Shown: one piece after another, positions 17,227 to 25,053 of the stretch | Numbering within the stretch: the first letter of the stretch is position 1 | Layout of the letters: the number at the start of each line of letters is the position of its first letter | Assembly (NCBI RefSeq): GCF_000422705.1 | Contig: NZ_AUGO01000003.1 | Span: forward strand, 62,001 to 126,000 | Reading direction: 5' to 3' | DNA: 64,000 bases | Source: Flavobacterium soli DSM 19725 | GTDB taxonomy: Bacteria; Bacteroidota; Bacteroidia; Flavobacteriales; Flavobacteriaceae | Notes under the pieces: model-generated | What the model saw: only the letters and a program-made list of their open reading frames with translations | Database searches by the model: none | Told to the model about the DNA's origin: nothing | Made by a program: the position numbers and the translations under genes

Positions 17227-18306
17227 TTATTCCTTAGTAAATGTATTTAGTAGTGGTTCGTTGATGTAATAACTTGATTTCCCTATTTGCACTTTAAGTA
17301 AAAAGCCTTTGTCTGCTAATATTTGCAAATACTTTCGAGCAGTCAAATAGCTTACTCCTAAATCCTTCTGTAAGAAATCAATTTTCGTGTATGGGTTTTT
17401 AAATAGATTATTGATTAAATCCTGACTATAAATTTTAGGTAATTCCTTTCTAATTCGATTTTTGTATTCCTGCATCAGGTTCTTGATGGCTGTAACTAAG
17501 TCAATAGTTTGTTTTGCAGTAACTTCAACGCCATTTAATAAATACAAAATCATACTTTCCCAATCATTTTTGGTTCTGACTTCTTGTAACACTTTATAAT
17601 ACTCGGCCTTATTTTGTGTAATATATCGGCTCAAATATAAAATAGGTATATCTAACAATCCTTGTAATACTAAATACAAAATATTAATTATTCTGCCTGT
17701 ACGACCGTTTCCGTCATAAAAGGGGTGGATGCTTTCAAATTGATAATGTATGATTGCCATCTTTGTAAGCGGGTCTAAATCTGAAAAATCATTATCATTA
17801 ATAAATTTTTCAAGATTTGCCATTAAGTTCAAAATGTCGTCAGGATGTTGAGGAGGTGTGTAAACAATCTCGCCTTTTTGATTTTTTAATGTTGTTCCTG
17901 CTTGCGTTCTGAAACCTGCTTTGTTTTCTTCTAAAATTTGCTGTATGCCAATAATATGTTTGTTCAACAATAGACTTTGTTTCCGTACAATTTCAAAACC
18001 TTGTTTCAATCCTTGTGCATAATTATAGACTTCTTTGGTTGCAGGATTGTGGGTGTCAATCAAAATGTTTTCTTTGTACAAGTCGTCGTGAGTGGTAACG
18101 ATGTTTTCTATTTCGCTACTGTCTTTCGCTTCCTGCAAAGTCAAGGTATTAATTAGAATATTCTCGTTGGGAATCGTTTTTACAGTTCCTTTGAGTTCCG
18201 CCAAATATCTATGCGCCTTTGAAAGTTGCTTTAAAATTTTGGCGGTTTCTATTTCGGTTTGTGGAGGTAAAAATGGTAATATGAAATTTTGATTTAGATC
18301 CTGCAT
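17227..18306 (-). CDS. Fic-family AMP-transferase with N-terminal inhibitory motif
   Basis: 359 aa. The canonical Fic motif is HPFYDGNGRTGRI (H194, D198, N200, R202, R205), so it should be catalytically competent in moving AMP onto a target hydroxyl. The N-terminal part holds SSEIEN (S63-N68), fitting the inhibitory-helix motif [S/T]xxxE[G/N] of class II Fic proteins, so activity is probably self-restrained. The C-terminal 90 residues look like a winged helix (DFLQKDLGVSYLTARKYLQI). The domain order Fic_N, Fic, wHTH is common in Bacteroidota. It lies between the integrase and the repeat array. The target is unknown; defence, toxin or regulatory roles are all possible. Confidence 0.9.
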   Translation of the reverse strand: MQDLNQNFILPFLPPQTEIETAKILKQLSKAHRYLAELKGTVKTIPNENILINTLTLQEAKDSSEIENIVTTHDDLYKENILIDTHNPATKEVYNYAQGLKQGFEIVRKQSLLLNKHIIGIQQILEENKAGFRTQAGTTLKNQKGEIVYTPPQHPDDILNLMANLEKFINDNDFSDLDPLTKMAIIHYQFESIHPFYDGNGRTGRIINILYLVLQGLLDIPILYLSRYITQNKAEYYKVLQEVRTKNDWESMILYLLNGVEVTAKQTIDLVTAIKNLMQEYKNRIRKELPKIYSQDLINNLFKNPYTKIDFLQKDLGVSYLTARKYLQILADKGFLLKVQIGKSSYYINEPLLNTFTKE

Positions 18307-18315
18307 AGCATACGT

Positions 18316-19629
18316 TTATTGGTTACTTGCATTTTTAATTATCCTTAGTTGAGGTTCTTTGTAATTGGTCAGCTTTTCTGAAAGTTCCATAAACAAATCA
18401 GCGTTTGCGTCTTTATCTTCACTTTTATTTATATATTTCAAAAAAATACTTTCTTTAGAATGTCCAGTAATGTTCATTAAAATCGGTGTTGGTATTTTTT
18501 TATAGTAATTTGTAGCGAAAGAGCGTCTAAAACAATGACTCGCTATTAATTCGTGTTTTGGGTAAAAGCCTAATTTTTTTCTTTTAGTGTCTTTATCGAT
18601 TTTTTTCCCTTCTATGACCTCATCAATTTTAGCAATTTTGCAAACTTCTTTAATATATTGATTTAGTTTTTGACTGCTGATTTTATACGGGAAATCATTT
18701 TCTATAATATCAATGATGTGGTTTTTTATGATTCCAACAGTAATGTGCTTTTTGGTTTTTTTCTGCACTATATCTAAATAAATCCCCTTAGTGTTATTTC
18801 TAAAATTATCTTTTGTAATTGAAAGTAAATCGATACTCCGTTGCCCTGTTTCGCACCCTATTAGAATCCATTTTCTCGCATTTATATGGGCTACATTCTC
18901 AAGTTCAGCCTTTCTAATTGTTTCTAATTCCTCAAATGATAATGTTGCAATAAAGCGGTCTTCATCATTTTCGCTAAAACTTTCAATAAGCTTAATTTGA
19001 TTGTTTATAGGGATTTCCAACTTTTCAGCGTCCAAACAAACTGTTTTTAAATTGTCTATTTGCTTTCCTGCATAGTTTGTAGAATAATGTTGTACATTGA
19101 TTAGCCAGTTTGTGAATTTTTCAACAAAAAGCCTATTCACATCTAATAAATGGATTTGCTTTTTGATTACTTCTTGGTAGTTTTTGATAAGATTTTTAAA
19201 AGTGATGTAGCCTTTTATTCTGTTTTCCGAAAGTCCAATTTTGCTACTTCCTTTTATTTTTCTTGTGTTTGCATTGTCAATAATATGTTGAATATGATTT
19301 ACTAACAATCCAGTATCAACTTTTTCAATTCTATTGAAACAGTCGTTTATTTTGTTTTCGAGCCAATATTTGTCAATAATTACGCTATCAGCCAAATCAT
19401 TGTTTAGGTTATCGAAAAGATAGGTTTCTAATTTTTTAAGGTCGTTAAATAGACGTTTGTTTTCAGCGGTGTTTTGTTTCGGTTTGTTGGTTGCTTCGCT
19501 CCATTCTTTAGGATTAATTGTAAACCCTGTGTTTGCTTCAACGTCTTTGTTTCTTCCAATGATTAAACGAACCTTAATTGAAACGTTTTTATTAGCATTA
19601 CTTCTTAATCTAAATTGTACGGATGCCAT
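18316..19629 (-). CDS. Tyrosine site-specific recombinase (element integrase)
   Basis: 437 aa. The domain order is an N-terminal arm-binding domain (1-60, FRLRSNANKNVSIKVRLIIG), a SAM-like core-binding domain (about 105-215), and a catalytic domain with R264 (CETGQRSIDLLS), a beta-hairpin lysine around 292, H365-x-x-R368 (SHCFRRSFATNYY), H390 (ITGHSKESIF) and nucleophile Y399. All catalytic residues are present. It sits 224 bp from attR and is the obvious enzyme for integration at tRNA-Leu. The long form with an arm-binding domain agrees with the paired tgcccgac sites at both ends. Transcription runs into the element. Confidence 0.95.
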   Translation of the reverse strand: MASVQFRLRSNANKNVSIKVRLIIGRNKDVEANTGFTINPKEWSEATNKPKQNTAENKRLFNDLKKLETYLFDNLNNDLADSVIIDKYWLENKINDCFNRIEKVDTGLLVNHIQHIIDNANTRKIKGSSKIGLSENRIKGYITFKNLIKNYQEVIKKQIHLLDVNRLFVEKFTNWLINVQHYSTNYAGKQIDNLKTVCLDAEKLEIPINNQIKLIESFSENDEDRFIATLSFEELETIRKAELENVAHINARKWILIGCETGQRSIDLLSITKDNFRNNTKGIYLDIVQKKTKKHITVGIIKNHIIDIIENDFPYKISSQKLNQYIKEVCKIAKIDEVIEGKKIDKDTKRKKLGFYPKHELIASHCFRRSFATNYYKKIPTPILMNITGHSKESIFLKYINKSEDKDANADLFMELSEKLTNYKEPQLRIIKNASNQ

Positions 19630-19683
19630 AACTTACACTTTTGAAAACCAAAAGTATAAAATATAGTAATAGGTTTTAAAAGT

Positions 19684-19702
19684 TGCCCGACATTTGCCCG
19701 AC
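19684..19702 (+). repeat. Right arm-type integrase sites (2 x tgcccgac)
   Basis: tgcccgac at 19684-19691 and 19695-19702 repeats the pair and the 11-bp period seen at 8563-8581. It lies between the integrase start and attR. Confidence 0.65.
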
Positions 19703-19852
19703 ATTTTTAAACAGCATTCAATTTTATTAAATTATTTTAAATTCTTAAGTTTACTATTTTATCCCTTGCATGTGTTGAATTTATTGCTATTTTTGTCCAA
19801 AAAGCAGGGCTTTTTGTACAAAGGTCAATTTGAAGAAATTGATGGGGTTTGC

Positions 19853-19869
19853 GTCCCGCTCTGAGTACA
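19853..19869 (+). repeat. attR, 17-bp core repeat with tRNA-Leu remnant
   Basis: This is an exact copy of 8490-8506. Upstream bases (gggtttgc) no longer match the tRNA, so this is a displaced 3' fragment, not a functional tRNA. Confidence 0.92.
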
Positions 19870-19901
19870 AAAGCTCGTAATGAAAATTACGAGCTTTTTT
19901 T
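19869..19901 (+). terminator. Original tRNA-Leu terminator, displaced
   Basis: A hairpin of aaagctcgtaat/attacgagcttt with a T-tract immediately follows attR. It would have terminated the tRNA unit before the element arrived. Confidence 0.8.
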
Positions 19902-19973
19902 ATTGATATAATTCAGTAATTTTCTACAGTTTTAATTGGAATTTGTATTTTCAATAATTGATATTTAAAAAAC

Positions 19974-20324
19974 ATGGGGGCATTCGTTATCACGAAAAAA
20001 GATGAAGATCACTATAAATTCGTCTATACATCCAGAAAAGGCAAGATTGTCTTTTCGAGTGCTACCTATGAATTAAAAATGGACATCGAAGACGATATCG
20101 AATTAATTAAAACAAATGCGGAAACAGCCTTTTGCATGAAATTTAAAACATCAAGAGGGCAGTTTTTCTACAGGCTCATCATTAATGATAAGGTATATGC
20201 GACAAGCAGAAAATTTAATACGGTTTTAAGGCTTGAAAAAGGAATTGCGGAAGTAAAACTTTACGTTCCAAAAGCTGAAACACTTGATTTTTCTGGAGCA
20301 GATATTTTTGCAGATCAAGAATAA
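19974..20324 (+). CDS. DUF1508 (YegP-like) protein
   Basis: 116 aa. Two copies of the short DUF1508 fold can be seen, one around FVITKKDEDHYKFVYTSRKGK and one around KTSRGQFFYRLIINDKVYATS. Proteins of this family are small and cytosolic, with no settled function. The start MGAF is the first ATG after attR, and a strong terminator follows the gene. It belongs to the chromosomal side, just outside the element. Confidence 0.8.
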   Translation: MGAFVITKKDEDHYKFVYTSRKGKIVFSSATYELKMDIEDDIELIKTNAETAFCMKFKTSRGQFFYRLIINDKVYATSRKFNTVLRLEKGIAEVKLYVPKAETLDFSGADIFADQE

Positions 20325-20337
20325 AAAATCAAAGCAA

Positions 20338-20374
20338 AAAAAAATCCCGCTTTTAGCGGGATTAATTTTTTTTA
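20338..20374 (+). terminator. Bidirectional terminator
   Basis: The arms aatcccgct and agcgggatt have an A-tract before and a T-tract after, between the convergent DUF1508 gene and the small lipoprotein gene. Confidence 0.88.
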
Positions 20375-20387
20375 CTAGAATCTAGAA

Positions 20388-20588
20388 TTACTCAGCTGTA
20401 GTAGTTGTAGTAGTTGTAGTTGTAGTGTCAACTGCAGTAGTATCAACAGCAGGAGCTTCAACTTCTGGAGTTACAACTTCTTCAGTTGTAGTTTCAACTG
20501 TAGTTTCTTCTTTTGCAGTTTCTTTACAAGATACGAAAGATACGCTTAATGCTACTACTAATGCTAAACTTAAAAATGCTTTTTTCAT
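20388..20588 (-). CDS. Small Thr/Glu-rich lipoprotein
   Basis: 66 aa. The signal peptide ends in the lipobox VSFVSC followed by KETAKEE. The mature part is of very low complexity: Glu/Thr/Val repeats and a run of about ten threonines near the C-terminus, encoded by a tandem of ACT-type codons. It is probably an outer-membrane-anchored tether or surface peptide; the function is unknown. The threonine run is prone to length change by slippage. An upstream gap of about 215 bp holds its promoter region and nothing else I recognise. Confidence 0.75.
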   Translation of the reverse strand: MKKAFLSLALVVALSVSFVSCKETAKEETTVETTTEEVVTPEVEAPAVDTTAVDTTTTTTTTTTAE

Positions 20589-20805
20589 CTTACTTAATTA
20601 TAAAAGGTTAATTATTAATTCGAGGCAAAGATATAAATTTTTTATTATGATTATTTTTTTTTGAAAATATTTTTTAAAAAATAAATTCCCTTGCAACGTC
20701 AAATCATTTTACAATTACTGTGCCAAAAATACAAAACACTAAGAAAAAGTTAAGAGATGTTAAATAAAATTTCAAAGAAGCTGTAAACAATTGTTTTTAA
20801 GGGGA

Positions 20806-22947
20806 TTATTTTTTCTTTTTAGGGTGAACTAATTTCATTTCATCGATCAAATTTTTTGCTCCGGCATATTTATCAATGATAAAAAGTACATATCGCATAT
20901 CCACCATGATGTTTCTACAGATCGCTGGGTCGTAATAGATGTCGCTCATTGTCCCTTCCCAAACTCTATCGAAGTTCAAACCAATCAAATTTCCCTTCGC
21001 ATCAAGAGCCGGACTTCCTGAATTCCCTCCAGTTGTATGGTTTGTACCGATAAAACAAACAGGCATTTTTCCTTTTTCACCATATTGACCGTAATCCTTC
21101 TTTTTATATAGATCAATCAATTTTGCAGGAACGTCAAATTCATAATCGCCTGGAATGTATTTTTCCATCACACCATCTAAATAGGTTACAGGAGTATATA
21201 AAGTAGCATCTTTTGGCTCATAGCCTTTCACTTTTCCGTATGTTACCCTCAAAGTACTGTTTGCATCAGGAAAAATCCTAGAATCTTTGTTCAATTCCAA
21301 TTGAGCTTTCATATAGGTTCTTTGCAAAGCCGTAATCTTTAAATTGATTTCTTCATACTTAGGATTTACCTCTTTCACAAATATATCAGCCATTGCTTTT
21401 ACAACTTGGAAGCCCTTATCGTTATTCAAGTTTTCCAAAACTGTTTTAGAATCGCCTTTTAGTAATTCCTTCACACCGTCATAAGTAGTCAATCGAGATT
21501 GTCCATAAACTTCCGTAGCTAATTTCGAAGCGTCAATATTGTTCAAGCTCTGTGGTAAAAACTGTTTTGGAGATTTTGTTGCATACAAATCAATCAATTG
21601 CTCGAAGACCTTTTCATCCACTTTTGCATTAAAGTCCTTGTAGAAAGCTCCCAATCCTTCAACCAAATTGTTTCTTCGGTCATTAAACGATTGTTCGCCT
21701 CTCAAGTTATAAATTTGCTCTAGTTGATACATTTTATAGGCCAAGCTGAGCATTTCTGTGTTTCTCAAAACCGTTTCCATAAAATAATCCCTGCTCAAAG
21801 CATAAGGTAAAATCTCGTTGTAATTACTTTCAAAATCAGACAATAAATTGCCATACTCAGCTTGTTTTCCTGATTTTACAACCTTCTCTTGAAATGCTTT
21901 TTCTTGCTGTTTTTTTACCGCAACCGCATTCGATTTAATCAAACCTTGCGTTTCACCCATCCATTTTTTCCAATAATTGGCAATACTGGCATATTTTGAG
22001 GCATATTGAATCTTGATGGCCTTGTCTTTTCGCATAAAACCATCGGCAACTTTCAAAGCACGGTCACGAATTTCCACCTTTGCAGGATTCAATTCCTTCA
22101 CAATTTGCTCTATGGCAACCGCTGGCAAATACTCTGAAGTCCTTCCTGGATAACCAAAAACCAATGTAAAATCATCTTCAGCAACACCATCTAACGAAAT
22201 TGGCAAAAAGTGTTTAGGTGTATACGGAACATTGTCTTTTGAATATTCTGCAGGACGATTGTTCTTATCTGCGTAAATTCTGAAGAGCGAAAAATCTCCC
22301 GTATGACGTGGCCAAACCCAGTTATCAGTATCAGAACCAAACTTTCCAACGGAACTTGGTGGAGCTCCAACCAACCTCACATCTTTATAGGTTTCCGTCA
22401 AGAAAAGCATATATTGATTCCCGTCATAAAACGTACGGATTTTATTTTCTTGCCAACTTTCTTTCGGTAAAGAGCTACTAAGCGAAGAAATATTTTGCTG
22501 AATTTTCTTCTGTTTATCTGCTTCCGAAAGTCCTTGAGTTCCTTCCAAAACCTGAGTCGTCACGTCTTCAATCTTAACGATAAATGTCACCACCAAATCC
22601 TTGTTTGGCAACTCATCTTCCATTTTCATTGCCCAAAAACCATCCGTAATATAATCGTTTTCAAGTGACGAATGCGATTGGATTTCATCAAAACCACAAT
22701 GGTGATTCGTCAATAAAAGTCCTTTTGGAGAAATCACTTCCGACGTACAACCTCCATTAAAATGCGGAACAGCATCCTTCAAGCTCGACTTGTTCACGTC
22801 ATAAATATCCGAAGCCGACATCTTCATGCCAAGGCTTTTCATCTCTTTCTCATTCATCCCTTTCAGCAACGAAGGAATCCACATTCCGCCCTGTTGGGCC
22901 TGAACTGACACAACAAATAAAAGGAGTAATACTCTTAAAAACTTCAT
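20806..22947 (-). CDS. S46 family dipeptidyl peptidase, DPP11-like
   Basis: 713 aa with a signal peptide (MKFLRVLLLLFVVSVQAQ). The chymotrypsin-like catalytic residues are visible: histidine in LLLTNHHCGFD (residues 78-87) and serine in GGNSGSPALD (S643). Eighteen residues after that serine is R661 in NFDRVWEG, the same spacing as S655 to R673 in Porphyromonas gingivalis DPP11, where the arginine sets Asp/Glu preference; DPP7 has glycine there. The helical alpha domain lies in between. It is a periplasmic exopeptidase that releases dipeptides for amino-acid-based growth. It is monocistronic. The DPP11-type specificity is inferred from this one residue. Confidence 0.93.
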   Translation of the reverse strand: MKFLRVLLLLFVVSVQAQQGGMWIPSLLKGMNEKEMKSLGMKMSASDIYDVNKSSLKDAVPHFNGGCTSEVISPKGLLLTNHHCGFDEIQSHSSLENDYITDGFWAMKMEDELPNKDLVVTFIVKIEDVTTQVLEGTQGLSEADKQKKIQQNISSLSSSLPKESWQENKIRTFYDGNQYMLFLTETYKDVRLVGAPPSSVGKFGSDTDNWVWPRHTGDFSLFRIYADKNNRPAEYSKDNVPYTPKHFLPISLDGVAEDDFTLVFGYPGRTSEYLPAVAIEQIVKELNPAKVEIRDRALKVADGFMRKDKAIKIQYASKYASIANYWKKWMGETQGLIKSNAVAVKKQQEKAFQEKVVKSGKQAEYGNLLSDFESNYNEILPYALSRDYFMETVLRNTEMLSLAYKMYQLEQIYNLRGEQSFNDRRNNLVEGLGAFYKDFNAKVDEKVFEQLIDLYATKSPKQFLPQSLNNIDASKLATEVYGQSRLTTYDGVKELLKGDSKTVLENLNNDKGFQVVKAMADIFVKEVNPKYEEINLKITALQRTYMKAQLELNKDSRIFPDANSTLRVTYGKVKGYEPKDATLYTPVTYLDGVMEKYIPGDYEFDVPAKLIDLYKKKDYGQYGEKGKMPVCFIGTNHTTGGNSGSPALDAKGNLIGLNFDRVWEGTMSDIYYDPAICRNIMVDMRYVLFIIDKYAGAKNLIDEMKLVHPKKKK

Positions 22948-23049
22948 ACAATAATAATTAGGTTAAAAAACAATCCGCAAATTGCGAAATCTTCGGCAAT
23001 ATAGGATTTTCAGTTAAAAAAAATACAGAATTAACATTTTGATAAGTCT

Positions 23050-23160
23050 AGGAGCGAATCGCTTGGGTTTTTGAGGTAATCCATATTCCTGCCTTCCTTC
23101 CAAATCTTTTTGTTTTTAAAGAAAAAACAAAAAGGATTTTCCCTCCAGTCAGGGCTATCC
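23050..23160 (+). repeat. Dispersed ~110-bp repeat, copy A
   Basis: The order of blocks is gagcgaatcgctt, aatccat(a/g)ttcc, ccttccaaatcttttt, an internal hairpin, aaaaaggattttccctcc, and agggcta. It shares these blocks with 41091-41210 and, reversed, with 51134-51241. It lies in the 270-bp gap between the S46 peptidase and the GNAT gene. Confidence 0.75.
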
Positions 23161-23217
23161 CGAAGCTTCAGGAGAAAACTTTAGGCAATTTTACAACCGC
23201 AGTTGCCAATATTGTGG

Positions 23218-23676
23218 CTACAATAACTTCGGAACCAGCTTCATCAACTTACGATTATGGACCACGAAGTCTTTAGCTAAATATAATTTTTGAGCCATTT
23301 CGTTATGGCCTTCCACTTCCAAATAAATAATTTTCAAAGAAAGTAAAATCGCTTGCTCGTGTATAAAATCGACAACCTGTTTGCCAATTCCCTTTCCTCG
23401 GGATTTTTCATTCAGATACAATTCATCTAAAAAAGCAATCGTTCCCTTATATTCAAAACTAAAAACAAACGTCAGGATTACATAGCCAACGATTTCATTT
23501 TCAAAATAAATCAGCCAAGCTCTTCCAAGTTTTTCATCGGCTATAAATTTTTCAAACAACTTTCGAGACACTTCAACATCAATAGGATAACTGTCGATGG
23601 CATAAAAATCCTCCATCATCGGGAGAATGATGTCAATATCAGAAGATTGTAAAGATTTGAAATTTATCATATTCAA
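23218..23676 (-). CDS. GNAT-family N-acetyltransferase
   Basis: 152 aa with a standard GNAT fold: the acetyl-CoA loop is RGKGIGKQVVDF (about residues 93-105), preceded by the strand FLDELYLNEKS and followed by LEVEGHNEMAQKLYLAKDF. The family moves an acetyl group to an amine; the substrate here is unknown. An in-frame ATG two codons downstream is an alternative start. The gene follows waaA after 12 bases and is likely in one transcript with it. Confidence 0.88.
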   Translation of the reverse strand: MNMINFKSLQSSDIDIILPMMEDFYAIDSYPIDVEVSRKLFEKFIADEKLGRAWLIYFENEIVGYVILTFVFSFEYKGTIAFLDELYLNEKSRGKGIGKQVVDFIHEQAILLSLKIIYLEVEGHNEMAQKLYLAKDFVVHNRKLMKLVPKLL

Positions 23677-23688
23677 AATAAATGTGTG

Positions 23689-24924
23689 CTAATCTGTATT
23701 TAAATTCTTCAAAATAGTTTCGGTAGCATTTTTATTCATCTGAACAAAAGTGCTGCAAATATGTCCTTTTTCATACCGGATATCTTCATTCTGAATCAAA
23801 TTCTCAAAAGCTTCATTCAGCTCTTTCTGATTCGAAATCGAGACACAACCTTCCATATTTACTAAAGCAATCGCTTCCGCAAAATGCGTGAAATTTGGGC
23901 CAATCACAATCGGAACACCAAATGTAGCAGGTTCCAAAATATTATGAACACCAGGATTTCCAAAACCACCACCAACGTATGCGATATCAGCATAACTGTA
24001 AATTTTCGTCAAAATCCCAATGGTGTCAATAATAAAGACATCAAAATCAGCTAGATTTTTACCTTCTTTTTCGGAAAACAAAACAGTTTTTTTAGAGATA
24101 TTATTTTTCAGTTGCTGGATTTGGTCTTCCTTGATGTTGTGTGGAGCAATAATAAACTTCACATTATAATTATTCGAATTGATAAAGTCAACCAACAAAG
24201 TTTCATCTTTTGGCCAAGAACTCCCCACAACAATTGTCAAAGTATCATTCTTAAAATCCGAAATAAAATCAAGCGAGTTGTCTTTCTCCAAGATCGAAGC
24301 CACACGGTCAAATCGGGTATCGCCTGAAACCGTAACATTCGTCTTTCCAATTTTCAACAAAAGTTCTTTTGATTTTGCATTCTGAACAAAAAAATGTTCA
24401 AAAGTATCCAAAGCCTTTCTATAAAATCCACCATACCATTTAAAGAAAACTTGGTTCTCTCTAAAAATCCCCGAAATAAGATAGACTGGGATTTGCTGTT
24501 TTTTTAATTCATTCAAATAATTCGGCCAATATTCATATTTGATAAAGAAAACCAAATCCGGATGAACAGATTTCAAGAATTCTTGGGCGTTGCTTTTAGT
24601 GTCCAAAGGCAAATAAATAATCACATCCACCACTTTAGAATTCTTTCGAACCTCATAACCCGAAGGAGAAAAAAAAGTCACCACAATCTTATGATTCGGA
24701 TATTTTTCCTTGATTTTTTCAATCACTGGCAAACCTTGTTCAAACTCGCCTAACGATGCTGCGTGAAACCAAATCGTTTTGTCTGTTAGTTTTATTTCAT
24801 TTGCCAAAGTCGGAAAAACAATCTTCCTTCCCTCAACAAAAAGTTTAATTTTAGCACTGAACAATGCCACGATTTTTAGTAAAAATGAAGCGACCTGAAC
24901 AACAAGATTATAGAGAAAAAACAT
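23689..24924 (-). CDS. waaA: 3-deoxy-D-manno-octulosonic acid (Kdo) transferase
   Basis: 411 aa, normal for WaaA/KdtA. It has an N-terminal membrane anchor, then the GT-B fold with WFHAASLGEFEQGLPVIE (the conserved acceptor-side Glu), VVGSSWPKDE, and the nucleotide-binding GGGFGNPGVHNILEPATFG, then HFAEA. It transfers Kdo from CMP-Kdo to lipid A precursor at the inner membrane, an essential step of LPS core synthesis. The GNAT gene lies downstream on the same strand. Upstream is the divergent aminotransferase gene. Confidence 0.93.
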   Translation of the reverse strand: MFFLYNLVVQVASFLLKIVALFSAKIKLFVEGRKIVFPTLANEIKLTDKTIWFHAASLGEFEQGLPVIEKIKEKYPNHKIVVTFFSPSGYEVRKNSKVVDVIIYLPLDTKSNAQEFLKSVHPDLVFFIKYEYWPNYLNELKKQQIPVYLISGIFRENQVFFKWYGGFYRKALDTFEHFFVQNAKSKELLLKIGKTNVTVSGDTRFDRVASILEKDNSLDFISDFKNDTLTIVVGSSWPKDETLLVDFINSNNYNVKFIIAPHNIKEDQIQQLKNNISKKTVLFSEKEGKNLADFDVFIIDTIGILTKIYSYADIAYVGGGFGNPGVHNILEPATFGVPIVIGPNFTHFAEAIALVNMEGCVSISNQKELNEAFENLIQNEDIRYEKGHICSTFVQMNKNATETILKNLNTD

Positions 24925-24967
24925 ATCGACTTATTTGAATGGCTAAAATAAGGATTCTTGCATTAAT

Positions 24968-25000
24968 TTGATGAAGGAATATCATTAATGACTATTTTTG
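24968..25000 (+). promoter_or_regulatory. Promoter of the aminotransferase-galE unit
   Basis: TTG at 24968-24970, 22 bases, then tatttttg at 24993-25000. It lies after the longest possible start (24988) and so favours the ATG at 25054 for the aminotransferase. Confidence 0.7.
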
Positions 25001-25053
25001 TACGTCGTTTAAGAAATCTACGTTTTTTAAACATAATATTAAATTCAGATATA

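Larger units (their letters stand above)
8490..19869. mobile_element. Integrative element in tRNA-Leu (about 11.4 kb)
   Basis: The element is bounded by the direct repeat gtcccgctctgagtaca at 8490-8506 (inside the intact tRNA-Leu) and 19853-19869 (a displaced tRNA 3' fragment followed by the original tRNA terminator). Inside are a tyrosine integrase beside the right end, arm-type repeats tgcccgac near both ends, an excisionase-like HTH protein, a Rep-like protein, a palindromic repeat array, a Fic protein and cargo genes. Nearly all genes are on the minus strand. No relaxase, type IV secretion or phage structural gene is present, so it is not self-transmissible as seen; it looks like a small mobilisable island or satellite. 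Seen directly: repeats, integrase, gene content. Inferred: excision and circularisation. Confidence 0.93.

Noticed and set aside
8490..19869. Prophage or conjugative element
   Set aside because: No capsid, portal, terminase, tail, relaxase or type IV secretion genes are present in the element.
20401..20450. Trinucleotide repeat as a mobile or phase-variation locus
   Set aside because: The run encodes threonines in a small lipoprotein. Length change would keep the frame, so on/off phase variation is unlikely.
24988..25053. 22-residue extension of the DegT-type aminotransferase
   Set aside because: A promoter with its -7 element at 24993-25000 lies over the extension, so it would not be transcribed in full.
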